Of a DNA stretch of 64,000 bases, positions 30,946 through 44,100 are shown piece after piece. The translations under genes and the position numbers were made by a program. The notes beneath the pieces were generated by a model. That model was given only the letters and a program-made list of their open reading frames with translations, made no database searches and had not been told where the DNA came from. The number at the start of each line of letters is the position of its first letter. Positions within the stretch are counted from its first letter, which is position 1. Origin of the DNA: Siphonodentalium dalli (lineage: Eukaryota > Mollusca > Scaphopoda > Gadilida > Siphonodentaliidae); the NCBI GenBank assembly GCA_032622095.1, contig CP136065.1, forward strand, positions 208,174,151 through 208,238,150, given 5' to 3'.

Positions 30946-31774
30946 TGTTGTGTGTGAATCCATCCGTGTCGCAATATTTAAATGTCACATGACCTTGTAG
31001 ATTTTCGTGCACTTCGTCATATTGTAAAAATTAATGTGGGGGCACAGTTTCTAAGAAATAGAAACAGAGAGACGCATACAAAAAGGTCATTAATTCAAGA
31101 ATTAATAGGTCCGGCTAACCTTTGGCCTCACCATATGAGACGACTTTTTTGGGTGGTCAACAGGGGGGGGGGGTAAAAAAGTTGCGAGACGTGGGGGTCT
31201 TCTTTTTACATTTCCATTTTTTTTTTACACCCACCCACCCTTTCTTGCATTTCAAGCTTTATGTTGGTCCCCTCTGTAAAAACGACCAACCGCTCTATAT
31301 TGGTCTTTTCTTTGAAAGACCAAATTAAATGTTACTTCCTGTTAACAAACATGTGCAAAATTGAACTCTAAGCAATCAACAAAGGTAGAATATTATGTGA
31401 TTATATTGGTAAATTTATAACCATTAACCCAGCCTATTCATCTGTGTGAGTACAGCTGGTGAGTAGATGAAAAATATGTTGAATCCACTGGAATGACAAA
31501 AAAAATAACTAGGGCCAGTGTTAGGGCCTACAGTAGAATAAAAAATTACACAAACTTAAATTTATCTTTTTTCCAGACATCAGCTAGTAGGCCTAGAGCC
31601 TATAGTAATACCAAAAAGGAAAATGTGCATATGAACCAGTGTACGAATTAACTTTTATGTATGCCTGCATGACCACCGACCCGACCTCGCATTACGACTT
31701 CGAACTAGGCCTAAAATAATGCTTAACCCTTTGAGTTTGAACGTTGATGGTCAATTTAGTGCCAAATCCATATA
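30946..31774. other. Non-coding gap
   Basis: About 830 bp with homopolymer G and T runs near 31165-31230 and no supported gene. Confidence 0.4.
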
Positions 31775-32789
31775 CAGGGATGTGGCTAGAGGGTCTCCGC
31801 TGGGGGGGGGGGGGTGTCCACCTTGGGAATTTCCAACTGCACCCCCACCCCCTTGAGTCGGAATCACACCAACATAATTCCATTTGCACCCCCCCCCCCC
31901 TTGAGTCAGAACCACACCCAACACAACTTTTTTGCATAATTCCATTTGCACCCCCCCCCCTTGTGTCTGAATCGCACCAACACAACTTTTGGTGTGAAAT
32001 TTTTTTGAAAACTATATACAAGAAAATCGCAAATCCTAGCATCTAGACTGGCCTCAACTGAAGCTTTCCTAGTGTTGGAAATTTCAAACCTCATGCTCCC
32101 CCTCAGGTTGGAAAATTCTTCAACTGATGACCATTTATGTCTACAAGATTGACCAAATGTAGTAAAATATTGTTTTGCTAAACTAATTAGCAGTTTTGTA
32201 TTGGCCATGTGGATGGGGCAATGACACACCGGGCCGACCATGGTTCGGCCCGGTGTGCGAAAATTTTGAAATCTGAACAAGAAAATCGCAAAATCCTAAC
32301 ATCTAGACTAACCTCAAGCCTTCCTACTGTTGGAAATTTCAAACCCTACACCCCCACTTAGGTTGGAAAATTTCCAACTGATGACAATTCCAATGACAAT
32401 GTTGACCAATTGTATGACAATATTGTTTTCTTAAATTAACTAGAAGTTTTTGACTGGCCACGGGGGAGGGACCAGGACACAAGCTTTCCAAATGTTGGAA
32501 ATTTCCAACCTGTCACCCCCCCTAAGGTTGGAAAATTTCCAACTGATGTCCATTTCTGTCAAAAATTTTGACCAAAAATAGGAACATATGCAAATATTGG
32601 TCGAAAAACAATAAATTCCCCCCAATAAATTGTTTTATAATCAAACTACAAGAACATTTTCAACCTATTGTTGGTGTGAAATTTCGTTGTGGCAGGTATG
32701 AAATTTCCAACTATTGAAAATATAGCTCTCGGCTGGGGGAGGGGGTGAGACACCCCCCCCCCCCACACCCCCCTCTAGCCACATCCCTG
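31775..32789. mobile_element. hAT-like MITE of about 1015 bp
   Basis: The left terminus CAGGGATGTGGCTAGAGGG is repeated inverted at the right end (CCCTCTAGCCACATCCCTG). Long G and C runs lie next to each end. The interior repeats TTGGAAATTTCCAAC-type words, and no transposase is present. A CAGGG terminus suggests the hAT superfamily. The immediate 8 bp flanks (TCCATATA and ACGGATGT) do not match, so the duplication has decayed or the termini differ by a few bases. The same left end reappears at 54192. Confidence 0.65.
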
Positions 32790-33217
32790 ACGGATGTATA
32801 TTACTGAGATTCATTTGGACAATCGGAGCTGAAACGGTCATGTACTGGATGGAGTTCATGTGCAATAAGAAATTCACACACATTCTGTACATGACCTTTA
32901 TGTGTGCCTTCAAACTAGACCACCTTGCATGCACATCATCTTATAAATATACACTAATTAAGTAAATTAATGTTTCTTCTTTGATAATTTTCAAATTAGC
33001 CTGAATTAGACATTAAGTGTCATTTACATACTAGTATATGCAGGTAATTATGGGATATCATTTTTCAAAATGTTTGGACACCTATCTGGGACTAAAATTT
33101 ATATCACCGTGACCGGTACATGACTGCCTTCAATTTGATCTATAAAAACGTCTGTTGCAATGGGCTGCAACGGAAATGTCAAAATCTGAAATTGGATCAG
33201 ACTAATACTGAAAAAGT

Positions 33218-33688
33218 ATGCTTCAAATCACATATAACATTCCAGATTTTATGGCACTTATGGCATCCCCAGGTAGGTCCTTCTCAACATCACTTAACTC
33301 TGGTTCTTTCCCGGTAAGTATATATGTCGCAACATGTTTGTTTAAACATCTTGGGCCAGGGTGCCCACTTACAATGGCCACAGCCTTGCCAACCAACAGA
33401 TAGTGTTGTTTTTCCAGGAGATGCGAGTCCACAGAAAATGTGTTGGAATCAAATACTGGCGAAGTGTTAAAGAAAATGGTGAAGAATTCTCGTAGAAGTC
33501 ATCCTACATCTATTCCTTCTTCCCCGATAAAATTTATTCTGATTGGCAATTGCCAATCATCTTCATCAGCATCTTCAAAAGTCTCCATTGCGGTTGTTAA
33601 CAACTGCGATCGAATGATGCGCAGCATCCAGGTTTGATTTCCGATTGCTGCCTTTAGATTTATATCATCCAGTGATTGTTGCAGGTTT
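33218..33688 (-). pseudogene. HECT-domain ubiquitin ligase coding segment with one in-frame stop
   Basis: HECT domains transfer ubiquitin from E2 to substrate through a C-terminal cysteine. After a splice acceptor (CATTTCAG ending at 33689) the minus strand reads in one frame through SQLLTTAMETFEDADEDDWQ, LPIRINFIGEEGIDVG, a TGA at 33496-33498, and then LLREFFTIFFNTSPVFDS and ALGxxxA-like sequence to about 33223. The motif (I/V)xFxGExGIDxGGxxREF is diagnostic of the N-lobe, and the stop replaces the second Gly codon (GGA to TGA). The catalytic C-lobe is not seen. A related UBZ-like exon lies on the same strand at 49133-49252. Either this is a pseudogene or the stop is a single-base error. Confidence 0.75.
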
Positions 33689-33722
33689 CTGAAATGTTTT
33701 AACCCTTTACCCAACAGAAGGG

Positions 33723-33803
33723 CCCTGTGCCAATGCATTCTCTTATATATGTGAGTCGACCATAGGTCGACTCGCATATATAAGAGAATGCATTGGCACA
33801 GGG
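33723..33803. repeat. 81 bp near-perfect hairpin
   Basis: CCCTGTGCCAATGCATTCTC at the left is mirrored by GAGAATGCATTGGCACAGGG at the right, continuing inward through TTATATATGTGAGTCGACC and its complement to a centre at about 33763. Arms are 40 bp with one or so mismatches. It lies 35 bp upstream of the HECT acceptor and 64 bp from the edge of the giant palindrome. Confidence 0.85.
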
Positions 33804-34046
33804 TATAACTGTAACCATCACAATGTGGTCAAGGAGCCGGTTCCAATGATATCCATATTTGTATGGTTTGATGATACCGGGCCCGTTTGGTGGCAGTCTA
33901 GACAGTTTGACCTACACTCTCTGCAGTACTACCGTTGGTGTTTGACCTATATTCTCCGCCCACGCATTGCATCATGGTCTATTTGTATGCCGGTTGTGCA
34001 TGTCCGGACATGACCCGTTGGTTATATCCAATGGGATAATGTTAAA

Positions 34047-34262
34047 GTGACACTCGCATTGAAAACTTCAAAAAATTCAAAACTTCAAAAATTTCAAAAA
34101 CTTCAAAAATTTCAAAAATTTCAAAAACTTCAAAAACTTCAAAAATTTCTAAAATTTCAAAAACTTCAAAAATCTCAAAAAATTTCAAAAAAGTTCAAAA
34201 ACTTCAAAATACTCAAAAATTTCAAAAAACTTAAAAGACTTTTCAAAAAGAAACAAAAATGA
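34047..34262 (+). repeat. CTTCAAAAA/TTTCAAAAA low-complexity tract (left copy)
   Basis: An array of 9 bp words. The mirrored copy at 47520-47744 is 9 bp longer and has a few substitutions. This is one of the few places the palindrome arms differ. Confidence 0.8.
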
Positions 34263-34494
34263 AAAACAGAAAAAAATTCATAAATTAAAAAAATATGAAA
34301 AACTTAAAAAACTTCAACTTTTTCTAAAATTCAAAAATAATTTAAAATTAAATTAAAATTAACTGTCTTTTAATATATCTAACCCACTGCCACTTCTAAG
34401 GGTTCCACACTACACCTGAGGGGATATTGAGTGGTCTACACACGTCTCCTAAACCCTAGAATAAGATCCAGCCCATAAGAAACACTGCCTCCTG

Positions 34495-34622
34495 CAATGC
34501 CTGTCATTCGAATCTGACGCAATCACTACTTCTGGCGCAATGCCTGAGTCATTCGAATCTGGCGCAATCCCTACTTCCGGCGCAACGCCTGAGTCATTGG
34601 AATCTGACGCAATCCCTCGTGA
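34495..34622 (+). repeat. Short minisatellite with about 51 bp units
   Basis: Three imperfect units built on GAGTCATTCGAATCTGGCGC and AATCCCTACTTCCGGCGCAA. Mirrored in the right arm at about 47160-47287. Confidence 0.65.
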
Positions 34623-34919
34623 AACCTACCGGCTGACTCCACACCCATCGGCTAAACGTTGTATCACATGCTTATTATTTGATCATATCGTGGAAATTCA
34701 ATGTTTTGTCATCACTCATGAGATATAACCCATATCCACTGAAAAAGGGTGGATATCCTCTATTTATTTATAATTTTTTCTTTGTTATCTTTTTTTTTAT
34801 CCCACTTTTTTATCTACCACATCCTGTTTTTATTCGCTCTTCTTTTTCTTACAACTTCTAATCCCTCATAATCTTCGAATATCCACTTTCATCTCCAAGT
34901 TTTTGAAAAAATTCCTTGT

Positions 34920-35145
34920 TTAGTAGCACCTCCAGATGGGCTCTATAGAATTTGAACGAGGCATCCATCTTGGATATTACTCTTTTTATGACTAAATCCG
35001 TTAGCACGCTCTACAGATGGCATATAGGTAGCACGCTCTACAGATGTCATATAGGCCTCTTCACATCTTGTTTTCCATAATTTATTCATTCCTAATCGCT
35101 CCATTGACTGTAACAAATTAAATTACCCCCTCCCCCTGTATTTAG
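34920..35145 (+). repeat. Decayed fragment of the element-B repeat family
   Basis: CATCTTGGATATTACTCTTT, ATGACTAAATCC, TACAGATGGCATATAG and CATTGACTGTAACAAATTAA follow the same order as the core and tail of element B (4970-8076) with many changes. Mirrored at about 46637-46862. This shows that ordinary dispersed repeats predate the palindrome. Confidence 0.5.
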
Positions 35146-35227
35146 AATACATCCTTGATTATTAATATTTCCTCCTTTCATGGTGTGCATGTTCCTTGGG
35201 ACATCTTTGCTAATGTGAAGCCACACC

Positions 35228-35228
<1 letters not shown>

Positions 35229-35268
<40 letters not shown>
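35229..35268. repeat. (TA)n microsatellite
   Basis: About 19 TA dinucleotides. The mirrored copy at about 46513-46552 has the same length, which is notable for such a mutable tract. Confidence 0.9.
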
Positions 35269-35270
<2 letters not shown>

Positions 35271-36709
35271 ACTTTAAAAGCCCGCGAAAATATTACTCAT
35301 ATTATAGACTTCCCTTTGAAGACCTTTGTATGTGACAATGATCCGTAATATTGTTTCTAAGTGACACTGGCCAGTGAAACTGATACTACGGGTATGAACT
35401 AGCCAACTTCACATCGTAACAATAATAAAAGGGACACTTCATCTATATCAGTCTCAAAACGTGTTGGTACACATCTGTGTGGAAACTAAAACCAATCACT
35501 CTTCGTCCGTCATCCGTACATAATTGTAATATAATTTTCTCAGAAACCACGGGATCCCTTTGGCTGAAATTTGGTCTCAACATGGGATCAGAAATTATCC
35601 ATGGAAGACAACAGTGTCCGTGTGGGGAGAAGCTTCGTAGTGTTTCGCTGTCGCCATGGTGTTTGTTTGGGTATAGGCATGGGTGGTGAGTGTGGTTCTC
35701 ATATGGTCTGAACTAGCCTTTACTGACTGAGGTAATTTAGTGCACATGTCATCACTTCACTGATAACCATTATATGGTCAAATCCCTACACTATCAAACG
35801 CAATGTTTCAATAATGGGTTTTCTTAAAATTTTGACTAAATATTGGTTATATTATACGCATCAGCGATCCTTCTTAATAACGCTCTGTATATTTTCAAAC
35901 GCATTGCACTAAATGGGTTTGGAATAGCCATACAGGAAAGGAGAAACTGAGGTCCTGGGTAGGTCGACTGCATATAGCAGTATATATGGGGTACAGACAT
36001 GGACAGCAATGGGTTCCTCGTGGCTTCTGGTCTACACATGACATATTAAAGTTAACCACACCCATCGGCGCGCCTTTATTGGGCTATGAAGCGCCATACA
36101 GGCTCGAATCATGGCCTTCGCCATGTGTTTCTATTTGAACCCACATTAGTAACTAAATAAAATCTTTCTCTCCAGGTTGTTTCACGCCATAACCTTGATT
36201 TGGAAAGCTTGAAGGGCTAATTAAGCTTCAATTTAAATCCCAACATTTTCTTATTTGAAGAACGTATCTGGTTAAACATGTCCACCATAGTAAGCTCATT
36301 TAATTCAAAGAGCTTCACACATAGTCCCACTAGTAATGATGTGTTGTTATTTACTGCAGAAATGGTCATATAGAATACAATACAACACATTTTGGTCACA
36401 TACCTTAAAGGTGCACGTCACTTTCGCAAGATATCGAACTGACCATGTATAGAGTGGAATGACATGTCGGGTATCAAATGTATAATCAGTTCCAGTATTT
36501 CGTCCATAAGGCAGTTTTGGTTGTAACATCATTGTGTATGACGGTTCATTCATATGATACCTTAGCGGTTGCACACGATACTGTCTGTTGTATTTTATGT
36601 CTTATATCATGTATATTAATTGCTCCATGGATGGTAGGAGTATGGCATTGGTGTCTGGTTCTTCGATGTATTCTAGTCATAGTTCATTCATATTATTACT
36701 CTAAAATCT

Positions 36710-38030
36710 CCATTAAATGGAGAAACTAAAGAGCCCATATTATGTAGACTAGTGTATAAATACTTACTTCATGCATTATTTTTATCAATTATATGTATTA
36801 TAACTCCCATCAAGATAGGCTGTTATACAGAGGAAACAAAGCATGTACCAAGTGACAGTCTGTACCAAGTGACAGTCTCATGTCACGAAAGGCCTACTAT
36901 GTGGACACATTTTCTTATCAAAACGCTCTATTATGTAGGGGGTTATCAACCATTGGTCTGGAAAAGGCATACGAGCGGAAGGCGTGTATACACATTTATT
37001 CGATGTACTCTTTAATCGTCGATTTCTCTTTATTGTCGTTAATTTATAGCATTATTAGTAGGAATCTAAACTCGCCGTTATATTGAGAAAATAATGCGTC
37101 AATACCAGTCAATACTGCTTTATTGGCGGTAAATGAAATTATTGAATCATGTATCGCAGCTAAACAAGCGAGACAACTGATCACAACTGATTACAAAAAT
37201 TAGTAATATTTCTGAAGCCTTGAGTGGGTTGTAATACATAGTGTGAATTTTCATTATTGCTACCATTTAAGGAAACATGCCCCCGATAGGGCTACTATGC
37301 GAACACATGTCTATATTAATTTCACATATTCCTTACCGTTCATTCGTATATACTCCAAGCTCTCTGTTAATACAGAGGCATCAAAACATTGGTCTGGAAG
37401 AGACCTACTATGTGGATGCGTGTATACATATTTACTTGATGTATTCTTTAATCGTTCATTTCTCTTTATTATCGTTCATTTATAGCATTATTAGAAGAAA
37501 TTTAGTCTAAAATCTCCATTACATGGAGACAATAAAGAGCCCATATGGTGTAGACTAATGCATAAATACTTACTTCATGTATTCTTTTCACCAATTATAT
37601 GTATTGTACATCCTATACATTTAGTCTGTTATACAGAGGAAACAAAGCATGTACTACGTGGCAGTTTCATATGACGATAAGACCTACCATGTGAACACAT
37701 GTGCATATTAATTTCACATATTCTTCTCAAAACGCTCTATTTTATACGGGGGGGTATCAAACATTGGTCTGGAAAAGGCATGCTATGTGGACGCGTGTAT
37801 ACATATTGACTTCATATATGCATTCATAGTTCATTTCTCTTAATTGTCGTTCATTTAATAGCATTATTAGTAGAAATATAGTCTAAAACCGTCGGTATAT
37901 GGAGAATATATAGCGTCAATACTGTTTTATTGTTGGTAACTCAAATTATTGCATCATGTATCGCAACTAAACAAGCGAGATAACTCATAAATTCTTAATA
38001 GTTCTGATGTCTATGGCAGTTCACACAGTG
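36710..38030 (+). repeat. Degenerate ~805 bp tandem duplication in the palindrome arm
   Basis: AAAGAGCCCATATTATGTAG at 36729 recurs as AAAGAGCCCATATGGTGTAG at 37533, and CTAAACAAGCGAGACAACTG near 37160 recurs near 37968, an offset of 804-808 bp. A third partial copy lies at 37240-37510. No gene. Mirrored at about 43752-45072. Confidence 0.65.
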
Positions 38031-39339
38031 TATATTTTCATTGTTGTTACCATTTTAGTGCATACATTACTGATTTCTGTGTAAGAACGCCGGTCTCCAT
38101 TGTTGTTATGATTGTGCCTATAACTGTCCATATTCTTAAAGCAAGTACGGTACCTCTATGTGATATGATCTATAAAAATTTCCATTTTCACAGGTAAATC
38201 ACGTATAAACGCTCTTTAATGTATAGTTAAACTGAGTTTTCACATGCAGGGCTATGTCTTTGTGGACTATATACGTGGTATACTTCAGTATATACACGAA
38301 GTGAATGTGTTCTAAGTATGCGTATCTGATTTATGTATACGTCCGTGTTTCTTAAAGCAAATCCAATACATATTAGTGCGTTATATTATGATGTACATTA
38401 AGTGCCCTTTTCACTGTTAAATCAAGTAAAAAGGCCCTCTACTATAGTTAACTATTCAGTTCCACATACGCTATAAGATCTATGGTGGTCCGGTGTGTCT
38501 TATCAATATGCCATTATATGCACGAATGTAATGTGTTCAAATATGTGGGTTATGATGTATACTTTAATGTTAAAGTATATAAGCACTCTTTAAGATATGC
38601 ATATGCAGAATGTTGCCTCTTTACACTGACAGAAAAAAAAGGAATATATAATTTTGAGTACTACTCTTCATAAAACGTTAGAAAACCATAATCTAACAAC
38701 GAATATCGAAGAACAATGTAATTACTTGATAAGCATTGTAAATATTTCGTCTGTTTTAAATAAAATGGAAATATTTCGTCTATTTGAAATACAGTTGGAA
38801 GCAACAATCAAGTATTTAAATGAAATTTGGACCAAAATCTTATAATTTGAGAAAACGTATATAATTTCTATCGAAGTCTTATAATAAAGGAAGGCTTTGT
38901 GCGAATCCATTCGGTCTAATGTGTGAATGTGTTCATCATCGCAAATATAATGATGCAGAAATTAATATTTCCTAGAATAATGTTAACATAGCTTGTATTT
39001 AACCGAAATAATATAGCATTTGAGTTAAAATGTTTCATATTAGGACCATAACGAACCAATGCATAAAAATACAATATTTTGTTTTTCATTCTCGATCAAA
39101 ATAATGCAGGGTTGTCAATTATCAACAAAAAACAAATACTTTGAAACAAAAACGATGACATAAGAAGGAATATCCAAGAGCTAGTGTGAAAATAACCCTC
39201 ACATTTATAAAAAAAAAAACAATAAAATTAAAGTTTTCGAGTAAGTCCTTCAAATTTATTGAATGTTTTCGTCTATGTTGGATCAAATTTGACACAAAAA
39301 TCAATTAGCTCACTAACAGTTCGCGCAATATCTCATATT

Positions 39340-40450
39340 TTGAGAAAACGTTTGCAATTTTAGACAACAATATTGCTAGTGAAGGTGAATATTTCATCCT
39401 GGAACTCATGAAATATGATAAAAATAGATGTAAAGACACTTCACGAGCCCTCATATATTTGAGTTATGAACATAAAGTCATCTCATAGTGCCATTGTACC
39501 CCATAATTTGGTCAGGAGAAATATGTATTTCATATTTGACCCTTCATCTGTGGTAAAAAATGAATTAAGGGACATGGGAGTGGTGTCCCTAGACATTAAC
39601 CTAGAGCATAAATTGACTCAATTATGCAATTTTAGGCAACATTCTTGCCAGAGAAAGTGTATATTTCATGTTGGAACTCATCCAATGTGATAAACATGCA
39701 TCATAAGACACTTAATGAGCTCTGATGACTTTGAGTTATGACAACAACGGCATCTCATACTAGATTGTAAGCCATAATTTGGTCAGGAAAAGTGTAAATT
39801 TCATATTTTATCCTACATGTGTTTTAACAATCAATGTAATTACACCCCATCGGTCGCCTAGACACAGCGTAAATGTTCTCAAGTTTTCAATTGTAGGCCA
39901 CAATGTCGGCAGTGAAGGTAAACATTTCATGTTGGAACCCATGAAATGTGATAAAATGGATAAAAAGACACTTCCTGAGTCCTTATGACTGAGTTATGAA
40001 CATAAAGGGAACTCATAGTGTATTGTAGGTCATAATTTGGTCAGGAAAATTGTAAATTTCATGTCTTAAGCTCCATGTGTTTAAAAAATATATGTAATTA
40101 CAACCATTGGGTCCCTAGAGATCAATCCACAGTCCATATGTAGTCCATATGCAATTTTAGGGAACAGTTTTGCTAGTGAAGGTGAACATTCCATGCTGGA
40201 ACTCATGAAATATGATAAAAATAGATGAAAAGACACTTTCTGAGGCCTTGGTCTGGAGAAATGTGTATTGTATTTTGACCCTTGATGCGTGGTAGCAATC
40301 AATGAAATTACACCCCACGGTATCCTCAGATATGAAGCAACATCATAAATGCACTCAGTTTTGGCAATTTAGACAACATTGTTGATAGGGAAGTTGTACA
40401 TGTCATGTTGGAACTGGTGAAATGTGATAATAATTGATCAAAAGACACTC
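39340..40450 (+). repeat. Degenerate ~265 bp tandem repeat, about four units
   Basis: The phrase ATAATTTGGTCAGGA occurs at 39503, 39774 and 40032, and a fourth, shortened unit follows near 40240. Each unit also has TTTCATGTTGGAACTCAT and AAAAGACACTT. The intervals are 271 and 258 bp. Mirrored at about 41333-42443. Confidence 0.7.
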
Positions 40451-40658
40451 GATGAGCCCTGATGGGTTTCAATTATGGTCATAAAGGCATATGATAGTGT
40501 CATTATACAACGGGGAAATTTGTGAAGCGCTAACAAAGCGTATCTGCACGGTGTTATACGAATCAAAATGATCCTGATATAATAAATGCAATCTAGATCA
40601 TACTCAGTATCTTCGTATCGACTGAATATATCGTTATTCGATGGTGTTCCTGACATAC

Positions 40659-40746
40659 CTCCGTCTTTACTTTTCTTATGCTTTTGTAGATTGTAGTTCG
40701 TCGATAATATCTTTCTGCACAAATGGCACCCGTGTATTGTCTCGAA
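40659..40746 (-). other. Candidate exon with a C2H2-type half finger, left copy
   Basis: The minus strand encodes IHGCHLCRKILSTNYNLQKH followed by KKSKDG and a consensus donor (GGAG then GTATGT). CxxC with a His 12 residues on is the first three ligands of a C2H2 finger, but the fourth His is missing before the donor. A stop codon lies just upstream of the segment, so it could only be used from an acceptor at TTCGAG. It is a weak exon call. The right-arm copy is identical. Confidence 0.3.
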
Positions 40747-40877
40747 TCATGGGAAGAACTATCGTCCTTATACCAGCGAAAAGATGAGCAAATATGGTGT
40801 GGTATTATAAACTCGCCGCGTTCGTACCTCTATTTATCGTTTAGAGTAATTGTTCTTAGATAAAAAAAATAGGCGCG

Positions 40878-40905
40878 GCGGCAGTGGGGATGAGGGGGCC
40901 GCACG
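40878..40905. repeat. 28 bp spacer at the centre of the palindrome
   Basis: GC-rich sequence beginning GCGGCAGTGGGG and ending GCCGCACG. GCGGC (40878-40882) and GCCGC (40898-40902) could pair, so the spacer is itself a small hairpin. It is the only non-symmetric sequence between the arms. Confidence 0.9.
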
Positions 40906-41036
40906 CGCGCCTATTTTTTTTATCTAAGAACAATTACTCTAAACGATAAATAGAGGTACGAACGCGGCGAGTTTATAATACCACACCATATTTGCTCATC
41001 TTTTCGCTGGTATAAGGACGATAGTTCTTCCCATGA

Positions 41037-41124
41037 TTCGAGACAATACACGGGTGCCATTTGTGCAGAAAGATATTATCGACGAACTACAATCTACAAA
41101 AGCATAAGAAAAGTAAAGACGGAG
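41037..41124 (+). other. Candidate exon with a C2H2-type half finger, right copy
   Basis: Exact mirror of 40659-40746, now on the plus strand, ending at the GTATGT donor at 41125. The two copies face away from each other across the palindrome centre. See the left copy for the limits of this call. Confidence 0.3.
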
Positions 41125-44100
41125 GTATGTCAGGAACACCATCGAATAACGATATATTCAGTCGATACGAAGATACTGAGTATGATCTAGATTGCATTTA
41201 TTATATCAGGATCATTTTGATTCGTATAACACCGTGCAGATACGCTTTGTTAGCGCTTCACAAATTTCCCCGTTGTATAATGACACTATCATATGCCTTT
41301 ATGACCATAATTGAAACCCATCAGGGCTCATCGAGTGTCTTTTGATCAATTATTATCACATTTCACCAGTTCCAACATGACATGTACAACTTCCCTATCA
41401 ACAATGTTGTCTAAATTGCCAAAACTGAGTGCATTTATGATGTTGCTTCATATCTGAGGATACCGTGGGGTGTAATTTCATTGATTGCTACCACGCATCA
41501 AGGGTCAAAATACAATACACATTTCTCCAGACCAAGGCCTCAGAAAGTGTCTTTTCATCTATTTTTATCATATTTCATGAGTTCCAGCATGGAATGTTCA
41601 CCTTCACTAGCAAAACTGTTCCCTAAAATTGCATATGGACTACATATGGACTGTGGATTGATCTCTAGGGACCCAATGGTTGTAATTACATATATTTTTT
41701 AAACACATGGAGCTTAAGACATGAAATTTACAATTTTCCTGACCAAATTATGACCTACAATACACTATGAGTTCCCTTTATGTTCATAACTCAGTCATAA
41801 GGACTCAGGAAGTGTCTTTTTATCCATTTTATCACATTTCATGGGTTCCAACATGAAATGTTTACCTTCACTGCCGACATTGTGGCCTACAATTGAAAAC
41901 TTGAGAACATTTACGCTGTGTCTAGGCGACCGATGGGGTGTAATTACATTGATTGTTAAAACACATGTAGGATAAAATATGAAATTTACACTTTTCCTGA
42001 CCAAATTATGGCTTACAATCTAGTATGAGATGCCGTTGTTGTCATAACTCAAAGTCATCAGAGCTCATTAAGTGTCTTATGATGCATGTTTATCACATTG
42101 GATGAGTTCCAACATGAAATATACACTTTCTCTGGCAAGAATGTTGCCTAAAATTGCATAATTGAGTCAATTTATGCTCTAGGTTAATGTCTAGGGACAC
42201 CACTCCCATGTCCCTTAATTCATTTTTTACCACAGATGAAGGGTCAAATATGAAATACATATTTCTCCTGACCAAATTATGGGGTACAATGGCACTATGA
42301 GATGACTTTATGTTCATAACTCAAATATATGAGGGCTCGTGAAGTGTCTTTACATCTATTTTTATCATATTTCATGAGTTCCAGGATGAAATATTCACCT
42401 TCACTAGCAATATTGTTGTCTAAAATTGCAAACGTTTTCTCAAAATATGAGATATTGCGCGAACTGTTAGTGAGCTAATTGATTTTTGTGTCAAATTTGA
42501 TCCAACATAGACGAAAACATTCAATAAATTTGAAGGACTTACTCGAAAACTTTAATTTTATTGTTTTTTTTTTATAAATGTGAGGGTTATTTTCACACTA
42601 GCTCTTGGATATTCCTTCTTATGTCATCGTTTTTGTTTCAAAGTATTTGTTTTTTGTTGATAATTGACAACCCTGCATTATTTTGATCGAGAATGAAAAA
42701 CAAAATATTGTATTTTTATGCATTGGTTCGTTATGGTCCTAATATGAAACATTTTAACTCAAATGCTATATTATTTCGGTTAAATACAAGCTATGTTAAC
42801 ATTATTCTAGGAAATATTAATTTCTGCATCATTATATTTGCGATGATGAACACATTCACACATTAGACCGAATGGATTCGCACAAAGCCTTCCTTTATTA
42901 TAAGACTTCGATAGAAATTATATACGTTTTCTCAAATTATAAGATTTTGGTCCAAATTTCATTTAAATACTTGATTGTTGCTTCCAACTGTATTTCAAAT
43001 AGACGAAATATTTCCATTTTATTTAAAACAGACGAAATATTTACAATGCTTATCAAGTAATTACATTGTTCTTCGATATTCGTTGTTAGATTATGGTTTT
43101 CTAACGTTTTATGAAGAGTAGTACTCAAAATTATATATTCCTTTTTTTTCTGTCAGTGTAAAGAGGCAACATTCTGCATATGCATATCTTAAAGAGTGCT
43201 TATATACTTTAACATTAAAGTATACATCATAACCCACATATTTGAACACATTACATTCGTGCATATAATGGCATATTGATAAGACACACCGGACCACCAT
43301 AGATCTTATAGCGTATGTGGAACTGAATAGTTAACTATAGTAGAGGGCCTTTTTACTTGATTTAACAGTGAAAAGGGCACTTAATGTACATCATAATATA
43401 ACGCACTAATATGTATTGGATTTGCTTTAAGAAACACGGACGTATACATAAATCAGATACGCATACTTAGAACACATTCACTTCGTGTATATACTGAAGT
43501 ATACCACGTATATAGTCCACAAAGACATAGCCCTGCATGTGAAAACTCAGTTTAACTATACATTAAAGAGCGTTTATACGTGATTTACCTGTGAAAATGG
43601 AAATTTTTATAGATCATATCACATAGAGGTACCGTACTTGCTTTAAGAATATGGACAGTTATAGGCACAATCATAACAACAATGGAGACCGGCGTTCTTA
43701 CACAGAAATCAGTAATGTATGCACTAAAATGGTAACAACAATGAAAATATACACTGTGTGAACTGCCATAGACATCAGAACTATTAAGAATTTATGAGTT
43801 ATCTCGCTTGTTTAGTTGCGATACATGATGCAATAATTTGAGTTACCAACAATAAAACAGTATTGACGCTATATATTCTCCATATACCGACGGTTTTAGA
43901 CTATATTTCTACTAATAATGCTATTAAATGAACGACAATTAAGAGAAATGAACTATGAATGCATATATGAAGTCAATATGTATACACGCGTCCACATAGC
44001 ATGCCTTTTCCAGACCAATGTTTGATACCCCCCCGTATAAAATAGAGCGTTTTGAGAAGAATATGTGAAATTAATATGCACATGTGTTCACATGGTAGGT

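Larger units (their letters stand above)
33868..40877 (+). repeat. Left arm of a ~14.2 kb palindrome
   Basis: From TTGATGATACCGGGCCCG to AAATAGGCGCG this arm is mirrored base for base, with very few differences, by 40906-48075. Paired positions sum to 81783 near the centre, and to 81782 beyond a homopolymer indel near 39210/42571 (11 A versus 10 T). Other differences are confined to the outer kilobase: a 9 bp indel and substitutions in the CTTCAAAAA tract, a G/C difference near 34435, and a C/T near 33914. The arm has no convincing gene apart from a half zinc finger near the centre. It contains satellite-like tandem repeats, described separately and mirrored in the other arm. Confidence 0.95.
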
